In this document: piece by piece, positions 55,050 to 64,000 of the stretch
Position numbering within the stretch: the first letter of the stretch is position 1
How the letters are laid out: each line of letters starts with the position of its first letter
Source: Cristatella mucedo
Taxonomy: Eukaryota; Bryozoa; Phylactolaemata; Cristatellidae
Reading direction: 5' to 3'
NCBI GenBank assembly: GCA_009760855.2
Contig: WPIO01000032.1
Span: forward strand, 657,501 to 721,500
DNA length: 64,000 nucleotides
Notes under the pieces: generated by a model
What the model was told of the DNA's origin: nothing
Databases searched by the model: none
What the model saw: the letters and a program-made list of their open reading frames with translations, nothing else
Program-made: the position numbers and the translations under genes

Positions 55050-58000
55050 ATGGCGTCCTTTCGACCCGTCTCGGCGGCCGTGAGAGGCCTTATCAAAGTG
55101 ATCAGCTCTCTCGGTGTCTCCCAACCGACGAAAGTTCCGTTTCGGCCATGCCAGGCTCTGCTGGTTGCCTCCAGGAGCCAGTCAGCGACGCCCAGGTTCG
55201 GGCTTCTGACGAAAGCCGTTTCCCAGCTTCGCATCGGTGGACCCAGCCGTAGGCCCAGAGCTTTTCTGCCGCTCTACGGGTTCGTCGCGGGATTGGCATA
55301 CTTCGGCGAGAACGAGAGCAAAAAAGACGACGGCCGCGAAATAAGGGTAAGCGAGGGCCTATGGGTGGTTATGAGTGTCTTCGTGTCTCGTTTGCTTTCG
55401 CATGCTTGACACAGTGCATGTCGCCAACCTAGGCCAGCGATGTTCTTGCAGTATTGTTGTAAAGCGCCTGCATATATATCGCGTTCGCTTTGATCGCTAT
55501 ACGAACGGTGTATTATTATTATTATTATTAATGCATTTTCACGACTCATTTCGCCACCTAATCGCTGTCGTGCTGTTAGCATATGTGGGTATTCCCGGTC
55601 CACCTGTTTGCCTTGTGTCGCAGTCTGCTTGATCAGGTGTCTGTTTCTACCCTGATTGATTGACCCACGGGTAGATTTAACGCCTAGATAGTGCGTAGAG
55701 CCTCATCCACTCGCGCTGCCTCGGCCGTGGGCGATGCCTGAAGGTTGGGCCACTGTTTTCGACGACCTGTCACACCACCTGTTCTTGCAGGCAGCTGCAG
55801 CTAGCATTTTGAACCCGCGTGCCGAGTGCAGTGATGCGGCCGCGCCCGCTGTCCGCTCCCTCAAAGACCTTCGTCTCGGAGAGTTGCTCGGTCGCGGCTG
55901 CAGCGGCTTCGTCTTCGCTGCCTGCCCGACGAGCAAGCCAGGACACGATGGGCAAGAACAAGCAGCCTGCTTCCCTACTGCTGCCGGAACCGAATGTCCG
56001 GCTCCGGACGCAGCGGCCGTGCGAGCGCTGGATGAAGAGGACTCCGACGACGACGACGAGAGCGCATGCACGGCTGCCGTGGTCGCCTCGGCCTCTGCTG
56101 GTGGCCAAGTGCATGCAGCCGTCACAGGTGCCAGCAGCCATCGCACTGCTCCGACGGCGGAGGGCCTCGTGCTGGACTGCCCTCTCTTGCTACGCTTAAG
56201 CCTCACCGAACCCTTGGCGGCCACTCAGCCGATGCAGCATGCCGTGCCAGAGCAGCTGCAGGACCTCGAAGAGGTGCCCTCTTTTGTCGTCATCAGCCGG
56301 TCATCTAGCTTTGAGCTGATCGACCGGTCGTTTATCGAGCCGCCAGCTGCCACTGCTTCAGTTCCTGAAGCAGCGATCGTGTCGGACGGTATAGAGGTAC
56401 TCGACCCGTCATGCGACGTGACCGAGGTGACACAGGCCGATACCGCGTCCGCACCCGAGCCGCCGAGCGATTCTTTGCTGCAGCCAGAGCAGCAGCCGCG
56501 ACCGAGGTGCAATAGCGATGATGAAGCCGCCACCCCTGCTGCGGCCGTCGAGTTCAGCGACTGGTGCTACCACGACGCGGCTGCCGGGCGAGGCTCGGCG
56601 TGCCGCTGCGTCTGCTGCGATCCTCACGAGGCGAATGCTAGCAGCAGCAGCAGCTTCGTCGTCCTGGGGAGCTGCGTTTCGGAGCAGTCGCTGCCTGCTC
56701 TAGTGATCGATGGCAACGGCCTCTGCACTGCGCGGCCGACGACGCCGCGGCCCTCCATTGCAGGCGGCGGCAGCAGTGGTGAGGGACCGGGCTCTCTGCA
56801 TCCGGCAAGTCAAGATGCGCTGCCGCCGCTGCTGTTGCAACGTGCTGCAGAGAAGCCCAACTTGGCTGCCACAAGCCAGAGCGTAGAGCTTCTATCGGCG
56901 GCGGCGGCAGCAGCCGTTGCAGTGGCGGCGGCAGAGAGTGCTGCCGCAGACGAAGCAGCTGCTGAATGCGCCGCTAGCGTGCCGAGCGTGCCGCCTGGTC
57001 TAGCTTCCGGCCTTGGCCGCACTCTGCCGTCTGCCGGGCGAGACGACGGCGTGGGCGTGCCACCGAATCGAAGCGAGCCTCTGGCTGTCAAGATCATGCT
57101 CAACACTCCTCGAGCCCTCATGGCGATCGGGGAAGAGCTGCTGCCTCTGTCTGGAGGCCACTTTGGACAAAGTGGCCGACGGTCTCGGTACGTAGCGCTG
57201 CGCTGTGCCGCTGTGCCTCCGCGCGCTGCTGCATTCGCCTAGGCAGGGAATGTTGTGACCTCAGTTCTACGGAAGTTCTGGGCTTTGAGAGAGCATAGTA
57301 GCTGAAGGCAAGGCCATAAAAGAATTTGAAGCTGTTAGAGGCACAGCGATCTAATGTCTAAAGCCAGATGAGCAGGTGATGCAATGCACAACCTGTTGGG
57401 ATGCTTTTCCGATGGATAAGTTAGTACAAGTGAATGAAGCAACTTAACAGCATGTGAGAAGACCTTGAAGTCGACTCAGTGCTACTGGAAAGCCAGTGAA
57501 GGTTAGTGAGACGTTGTATAATGTGGAAATTTCTATGTTCTCGACAGACAACCCCAGACAGGTGCTGAGTTTTGCTCCAGCTGTAAGAGACATATTGCAC
57601 GGGCAGAAGGACCTGAGCAGTGAGTTATGGATATCTTGAATGGATATCTTAAAGCGAGCCCTAATTTTTGCCATGCTACCTGGCTGAAAGTAAAGAGACT
57701 TAGCTGCATATTTGCTGTGGTTATGTAATGGGTTTTGTTTTATTTGGAACAGGGCGCACGGATTCAGTGAAGGCTACTCTGAAGCCCAGCCCTCTTTAAG
57801 GTTTAGGCTTTCTAATGTCTGAGTAACCATAGCTTTACCCATCACTAGTAGGCTGGTATTATATTCATTTAATTAGAGACAGAATGCTGCCGAATACAAA
57901 TGTTCACAATACTTGCTGTTAAGAGACTGGCGATCTGGCAGTCAGTGATGGATCTGAAAGCATAAGTATAGCTGTGCATCATCTGCATAGAACTGAATGC

Positions 58001-61000
58001 CTAGATTATGCTTGGTGATTACATTCTACATTATCAAGAGGAAGAGTATAAATTGTTGGTAAAAAATAACAATGAGGATGTGCCTGAAATACTACTTGGC
58101 TCCTCTCGTGACGTTGCCAATCGAAGTCAGTGCTCTGAAATCTTCCACTGTGCTACGACCTAAGCCATTGGGCTGCTGTGCCAGTATAATGCCTGGGCGA
58201 AATAATAGGGGCTCAAACGGGTGAGGTCAGTATAGATTTCCAACCACACCGATTCTTTAGAGTTATTAGTTAAAAAAAACGGTCTGGAACTTGACAAGCG
58301 AGGGTTGAATTACTGTATAGGAGTCTGTTCGGTCTGCCTTTGCTCCAGCGATTGTCTGATATTAGAACTGCAATAGATACCCAATTCGGGAGTTGCTGAA
58401 GTTTCGCTGGGCAAGGGTTTTTTTCTAGTTATAAGAGGCCTAAAAAGTGTTTCACTTGAAGGAAGTACTGACAAGACCTAAGGCTAATGACATAATTGCT
58501 ATCGCTGTTAAGGAATCGTGGAAGCTGCAAATATGTGCATATCGGATGAACCACTGTAGGTTTTAGGACTAGAGGGCAGTTAATGTTCTTGGACAGAGAG
58601 TTGAACTTCCGGGATAGGATCACTAGTGGTAGCATTAAAGGTCAGCACACTGAAGAAGGCAATGATTTGACTGGGAGTCCAGTGGGCATGTCACTTACTA
58701 ATCAGGTTGACTTAACCATGTGGTCTTATCTAGCTATCTAGCTTGCTCACACGGTAGTTAAAAGATTTGCGAGATTACTATAACGATCACTAGGTAGGTA
58801 GGTTGCTGACGACATTGAGTGGTCAAGCAAATGGTTGGTAGTTGACTGCAGCTTTTTGTGATTGTGCATCTGCAATACCGGAAATCAGGAATAGTTCCGT
58901 GTGAGTAGCATTTGAAACACAGGCTGTGAGTGATGAGCAGAGGTGATACTTTTTCTTTAGAGTGCTCTGGAAACATGCCTGCCTCGCAAGTTTCTGTTCT
59001 TGTCAGGCCATTGTTAAGCTTTTGTAGTTTCCGGCACCGTTCATTGCTTTCGTCGGCCCCCTGCCGTTATCTTAAGCTGACTAGGCTATTGCTATAGCTT
59101 TGTCGCTCAGCCTGCTACCATGCTTGCAGAGGTCTCCGGCACCCGAACATAGTACAAATGTTCAAGCCATTTGTGGACGTCCTGTCGAACCAGCTGTTGG
59201 ACAGATTTAGCTGCTTGAATATAACTATGCAGCAGTCTCCGTCCGGCAGATCCCTCACTGTTTTCCTTCCAATGAAGAGGTTAGTATCAAAAGCCATGTC
59301 ATCACCCTCATAATTAATTGCCGCTGTTGTATTCTTGTCTGGTGCCTCTACAATCTTTTAGTAAGGCTGATAACAGCCATTTTGAACCGATTGCAAGTCA
59401 GCGATCGGTTGCAAGGTTAGTATCAATGAGCTTGTCTTACCTCTCCTGGGCATCACTGGCTGTGCTCTGCAATAGTTTGGTCCTATCTCAGTGGGAGACT
59501 CCGCAGTATTGATGTTAATGGACAAAGATCATCCGAGGCACCTCTGAAATATGGGGTACCTCGGGGCTCCGTACTAGGTCCGGTTCTTTTTACGGTTTAT
59601 ACTCTCCCTCTTGCCGATGTGATTGCTAGGCACAGTATAGGCTTTCATTTCTATGCAGATGACAAGTCAGTTGTACCTTTGCTTTGATCTGTCCCAGCCC
59701 TCTAGCATGTCAAATTCCATCAACTCTCTTGCTGCATGTATTGATGACATTCGCACGTGGATGGTAGCAAACTTTTTTAAATTGAATGATTATAAAACAA
59801 ACTTACTGGTTATGGGCAAACCAAGTGTGATTCGGAAATTGGAATGGTTAATGCTCACAATCAGCTCTGACAGCATACTTTCTTCTGAATCTGCACGAAA
59901 TCTGCGCATTCTCTTTCAAAGTGACCTTTCATCAAACGATGACATCAGCTCCACAATCAAGTCTGTCTACTTTCAGCTAAATAACTTTGCTAAAATTCGG
60001 GCTTGCTTAGACAGGGATACCACATCTAAATGGGTCCATGCATTTATGAAATCCTGTCTTGACTTCTGTAACTCACTGCTTGCTTGCTGGTCTACCGGCA
60101 TGTGCAATCAGGCGCTTACAGCTTGTGCAAAACTCTGCAGCTAGGCTTGTCTGTCGTGAGCTTTGCAGTTGCCACAGCACACCCATTCTCTCTGACCTGC
60201 ACTGGCTACTAGTCAAGCCATGCATCGACGTAACGTTTTGTGGCTCACTTTTAGGTTTCTTCATTCTTTGGCTCCAGCCTACCTATAAGATCTAATGTCC
60301 CGCCAGGCTAAGCATCGTACCACTCGCATTTCGAAATCTAATCATTTACCTATACCTCGTACGAGCCTCAAATCCTTTGGAGACCGTGCCTTAAGTTCGG
60401 ATGCTCCCAAAGCGTGGAACTCACTTCCGACTTGCGTCATGACATCCCCTGACTTGACCACATTAAAAAAGAAACTGAAAACACCTTTTTGTAACAGCAT
60501 TTAGTGGGTCCATGTGATTCGTCCTTTATGTGCTTGCACCATATTTGCATGCTGACCCTGTGCAAGTCACCCCTAACCATGTTATGCTTGTTGTCATTGG
60601 TCATGCTGCCATTAACCATTCGATGGTGCTTCCTTTGCAGCAAATATAAAATGCCTAGAAAGAAATTTAGTTATCTTAGGATGCTTTATCAAATGTCTTA
60701 TTATCATTATTATGATAACGAAACTAGTTGCATCCACGTGCACTTGTGTGCACGCGTTTCCTTTTACATGCTGGGTGCATTCAATCTGTGAAGAATGCCC
60801 TTACAGCTTGGCTAGAGCCTATCTTACTGTCTTGCGGCTAATAATAAAGATTCCTACATATGAGGCCCAAGTGTCCATCTGTAAGTCGTATGTCGTTGCT
60901 GTGTTATCTTATTATATACTGGTAATGGTGGTGTCATGTAGCATATGTGAGAACTAAATATTTCTCGATTTGAGAGCCCTTTGTTTGCTAAGTCCTGCCA

Positions 61001-62858
61001 AAGAACTCAAGTCATCTAGTCACCTATGCTTTAGTGCATTCATTCAGCCGATATGCATCCGACTGCCGATATTGTCGTGAATTGCTTACTTTGCATGATT
61101 TTAGAAGGTCCTGGGGCTTTTTCTCTTTGATTTTTGTCACTAAGAACGAGTGCTTGTTACTCTCGTCTGCCGTCATTTGCTCCAACTTAGTGGCTTTGGG
61201 AAATTGACCAATTATTATGAATGGGGTCAGAGCTGTCCAGTATCAGAACTTTCGAGTCCCTTCAGCTGCACAAACTGCTCATGGCTGCTATGGCTGGTAG
61301 CTTAATAGAAAATATGCAAGGCTGAAGGGCTTTCAAGGCTAGTCGTTTATACAGTAAGGCTTATCTAATTGAGTGAAGTGTGCCTCGTTCAGTTTAGTTG
61401 CTTTGATAACTGCTCTGGCTGTTTTTTGTTCTCTGAAATTTATTTAGTCATCTATAAGTATTCTGCATGTGCTTAAGTTTGACCACTGATAGTTGTTGCC
61501 AAGAATCTCTTTCAATCGCCTGAATCCAGCATTGTCATGAAATAACCTGCCGGTCGTTTGATTGTTCTTCTTTTAAGATACAACTCGACACTGCATGCTT
61601 ATATTCGGGGTGCCGACGTCGGAGGCCTCACGCCGGCCATCATTACGCCAAGGATACGCGCTCAGCTTATTTGTCAACTGCTCGAAGCTGTTGCTTACCT
61701 TGGGTCAGTCGCCGTAGTGCATCGGGACTTAAAATCAGAAAACATCCTGCTAGAAGCATGCGGGTGTGTGCATGGTAAGCCCCCACTGAACTCCCATTGC
61801 TCCGTTACCTCTCGTACATGTGTTAGCCGGTCGCCCATAATGTCGTCGTGCGTTCATTGCACACGTTGCAGCTGGCAGAAACAATATTCCAGTTTCGGGA
61901 CTATGCTGCTGCCCGCGGCTGGTGGTCAGTGACTTCGGGCATGCGCTCGTCGGCCTACGACTAACCTATGAGAAGTCTGTCGTTTCTAAAGGAGGCAACC
62001 GTGCACACATGCCTCCGGAAGTGCTCGATGCAGTGGCAGGCCACGGAGTCGTTATTGACTACTCGAAGGCAGACGACTGGGCTGCCGGTCTAATTGCTCT
62101 GGAGATCCTAACCGATGGTGTATCACGTGACGACAAGCGCCACAGACTCACATGTGGCTCAATCTTGAGGCAGAAGCAGCAGGAGCCCATCGAGTCGAGC
62201 AGCAGCAGCTGTAAGACTCGTGGCTGCTGCTGCTATGTGAAAACACATGCTTTCCTGCATCGTTGCTTGTCTGCATGACGTTTTGCCAACGAACGTAGCA
62301 GACTTGTGGCAAGACACCTGTCGAACATTAAACAAGCATTAACCTTTTCTATAGGTACCGGTGGGCTGCATTTCAACCTGTATACCATTGTGGCAGCACT
62401 CCTTGAAGTTGATCCTTCTAAGGTGACAGAGCAAGAGAGCAAGCATTGATCTAACCTTTTCTTCAGGCTGTTGACGTCATCCAGGCTTGCTAGTGAATTC
62501 AGCGTGTTGTAGTCCGATTAGTGAGCTCAATCAATTTTTTTTGCAGCGGATTGGTGCTGCTGAGGCTGCAGACGTTTTTCAGCTCCACCTCTGGCTCAGC
62601 AACTCAGCAGCTGAGATTGCTCTTCACGATCATGCTGCTGTCGATAACCTGCTGATAATGATGGCTTGCTGCATTCTTTCTAAGCCGTCTTCATCGAGCA
62701 AGTCGAACAGACAGCAGGTGCAGGAATTGCCTGGCCGAACTGGCCTGTCTCATATGTTAGCTACTTGCCGAGTGGACACCGATCTGAAGCTGACGTTTCT
62801 TAGTCGCATTCAGCCTGATGCTGTTCGGTCTGCTGCCTGCCGATATCTGTGCACATAG
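55050..62858 (+). CDS. PINK1: PTEN-induced kinase 1, mitochondrial Ser/Thr kinase, seven exons
   Basis: Kinase that in known animals accumulates on damaged mitochondria and phosphorylates ubiquitin and Parkin. Exons: 55050-55346, 55692 (or 55701)-57187, 59130-59279, 61578-61774, 61872-62210, 62355-62422, 62547-62858. Total 2859 bases, in phase, 952 residues. The start ATG has good context (GAGATGG). Residues 1-85 are basic without acids, as in a targeting peptide, with FLPLYGFVAGLAYFG as the membrane segment. Next come LLGRGCSGFVFAA (glycine loop, about 163-176), a disordered insert of about 390 residues, LAVKIM (Lys about 566), LRHPNIV, VHRDLKSEN, VSDFG, GGNRAHMPPEV and IDYSKADDWA. The C-terminal PINK1 extension is present. 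Catalytic residues are intact. Introns 2 and 3 hold L2 remnants. Confidence 0.95.
55347..55691. other. PINK1 intron 1
   Basis: Donor GTAAGC at 55347. The acceptor is ambiguous: AG at 55690-55691 or 55699-55700, both keeping frame and differing by three residues. A short ATT run lies at about 55510-55530; there is no other feature. Confidence 0.6.
57260..58700 (-). mobile_element. Ancient L2-like LINE copy in PINK1 intron 2, antisense
   Basis: Diverged but collinear with the L2 reverse transcriptase half: GTTAGTGAGACGTTGTATAATG, TGCATCATCTGCATAGAACTG, CTAGATTATGCTTGGTGATTA and AGAGGAAGAGTATAAA parallel the 6.5-7.1 kb copy. Heavily broken. Confidence 0.75.
59500..60715 (+). mobile_element. L2-clade LINE 3' half in PINK1 intron 3, sense
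   Basis: From the region encoding VDVNGQRS and LKYGVPRGSVLGPVLFTVY, through YADD-region sequence with an extra base after TATGCAGATGACA, to LYLCFDLSQPSS, then HWL and APKAWNSLPTCV, to the tail at about 60.69 kb. It is older than the 6 kb copy but in the same subfamily. It reads in the same direction as PINK1. Confidence 0.88.
60795..60860 (-). mobile_element. SINE1 remnant (tentative)
   Basis: CTAGAGCCTATCTTACTGTC and TAATAATAAAGATTCCTAC align loosely with the SINE1 body. No B box is visible. Confidence 0.35.
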
Positions 62859-63084
62859 CATGTGTCATTGCTGTTATCTTAATTATGCTCTACCGGTGTT
62901 GGAATGAAATTGTGCATGGTTGCTATGCTTTTATTATCTATTGTATCAGTCAACGTCATCAAGACTTATACTGTATGGTGCTTAAAATTGCCATTCTGGC
63001 TGTCAGCAATGCTCTCAGATGCCCAAGTTTGCCCTGATTGCTTTAATTTTTTATGACCTGCACTGTAAAACCTTGTTGGCCGTC

Positions 63085-63235
63085 TCATTAAATAAATAAA
63101 TTAATACTAGCTGATTTAACAGCTTTTGTGTAGCGACAGAAGAGCCTTTACGACTATCACCACCGCTTGCAGCAGCAATAAAGGATTGCCAACCGCAGGA
63201 TTCGAACCCATGACCTCGGGACCAAGATCATGCTT
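63085..63235 (-). mobile_element. SINE1, antisense copy
   Basis: AGAGCCTTTACGACTATCAC, CGCTTGCAGCAGCAATAAAG and GCAGGATTCGAACCCATGAC match the SINE1 body and B box complement. The tail at the left is AATAAATAAATTAATAC on the + strand. Confidence 0.82.
63091..63096 (+). promoter_or_regulatory. PINK1 poly(A) signal AATAAA
   Basis: The only AATAAA seen between the PINK1 stop (62858) and the SINE that follows, 233 bases after the stop. It lies in the reversed A/T tail of that SINE. Confidence 0.6.
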
Positions 63236-63729
63236 CAGATCTTCCTGGCCCGGAACAAATGGCTGGGATGTAGAGCTTGGTTTGCTCAGACTGCTTCACT
63301 CTTGTAAGCTATTGTGCTATGTCATGAGCACATAACATCATTTGGCAGTAGTTTTGCAGTGCGACATTTTTCACTGCGAAGGCTGCCTGGGAACACGAAA
63401 AAAGTTTTCGTTCTATGCAGGGCCTCGGGAATGGTTATCGTTAGCTCTTGGCTTTATCAACCTAAAAATGCGATTTGCTTGACCTGACTGAATTTGTTGC
63501 AGCAGCTTAGGCGATGTAACTTTGAGCTTATGCATACAAGTGACAGTGGAAATATGCTAAATCTGTGCTCAAACCTAATGACCAAAGTCATGGGTTCCGA
63601 GTCCTCCAGCAAGCAATTGCTGGCCTATGGCAAGCATGACTGATAGCTGTTGTTGCTCTTCTGCCACAAATCAAATTATTCTTTGAATCTGTTTACTTTT
63701 GCTTGGAGGTCTTGGGTCATGGCCTAGAG

Positions 63730-63810
63730 AAACGTGCCTGCACTTCACGATCAGGTCGTGGGATCCAGTCCTTCAGTTGCCCACTGCAATTCAGAATGAT
63801 AGCTAGTAAG
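63730..63810 (+). mobile_element. Possible SINE1-like head, sense
   Basis: CATGGCCTAGAGAAACGTGC (A-box-like), GGTCGTGGGATCCAGTCC (B-box-like), then GCCCACTGCAATTC as in SINE1. Confidence 0.5.
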
Positions 63811-63811
63811 G

Positions 63812-64000
63812 CCGGCTTGCTGCTAGAACTCACTCCCTACGCACATCACAATTTCCCCTGACATTACTGCCTTTAAAAAATGGTTAAAACGGCCGTTTAT
63901 TACAACATTTAGTGGGGCATTGTGATTCGTCGTTCGTATGCAAATCCATGCTTACACTGTGCCTGCTGCTTTCGGATGTTTTCACCGATCATTTGGTATT
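63812..64000 (+). mobile_element. L2-like LINE 3' end, sense, running off the window
   Basis: AGAACTCACTCCCTACGCAC, ACATTTAGTGGGGCATTGTG and ATTCGTCGTTCGTATGCAAA resemble the older L2 subfamily at 11.55-12.25 kb more than the young copies. Confidence 0.75.

Noticed and set aside
55703-57121. Several frames of 60-173 codons on both strands across PINK1 exon 2
   Set aside because: They are shadow frames in a GC-rich coding exon. The PINK1 frame explains the conserved motifs.

Overview
The window looks like nuclear DNA of an invertebrate animal. Its two firm genes are both split by spliceosomal introns with GT-AG boundaries, it has many L2-type LINE retrotransposons and tRNA-derived SINEs, and it has long CT, TA and AC microsatellites. 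The phylum cannot be read from the sequence. There are no CRISPR arrays or rRNA genes, and I found no convincing functional tRNA gene.

Two conserved host genes stand out, both on the + strand. Between 7.6 and 16.4 kb lies PTRH1, a peptidyl-tRNA hydrolase of the bacterial Pth family. I could place five coding exons whose phases all match; a further first exon, presumably upstream, was not found. Between 55.05 and 62.86 kb lies PINK1, the mitochondrial kinase that marks damaged mitochondria. Seven exons join in phase and give about 950 residues. Kinase motifs and the N-terminal mitochondrial targeting region are present, and a low-complexity insert of about 390 residues sits in the N-lobe between the glycine loop and the catalytic lysine.

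Much of the rest is retrotransposon sequence. About twenty L2-like copies or tails are present. One nearly full-length antisense copy (about 12.25-15.83 kb) sits in PTRH1 intron 3 and is itself inserted into an older L2 copy. A second LINE family has CATTA-rich ends. Two SINE families with tRNA-like heads are visible, and one has a 3' tail resembling that of the local L2.

From 37.5 to 48.7 kb a locus of unknown function appears tandemly duplicated, with modules (called Q, P and D here) in the same order and orientation. Further Q and P relatives lie at 18.1-20.5 kb. Its best module would encode, on the - strand, a hydrophobic segment, an Asn/Asp-rich tract and Val-Pro-Tyr repeats. Other unusual structures are a near-perfect foldback at 11.55-11.96 kb, a degenerate tandem array with an inverted end at 29.3-31.0 kb, and a 21-bp minisatellite at 49.0-49.4 kb. 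Long stretches (0.5-3.1, 16.4-17.9, 20.5-24.0, 44-46.8 kb) show nothing I can name.
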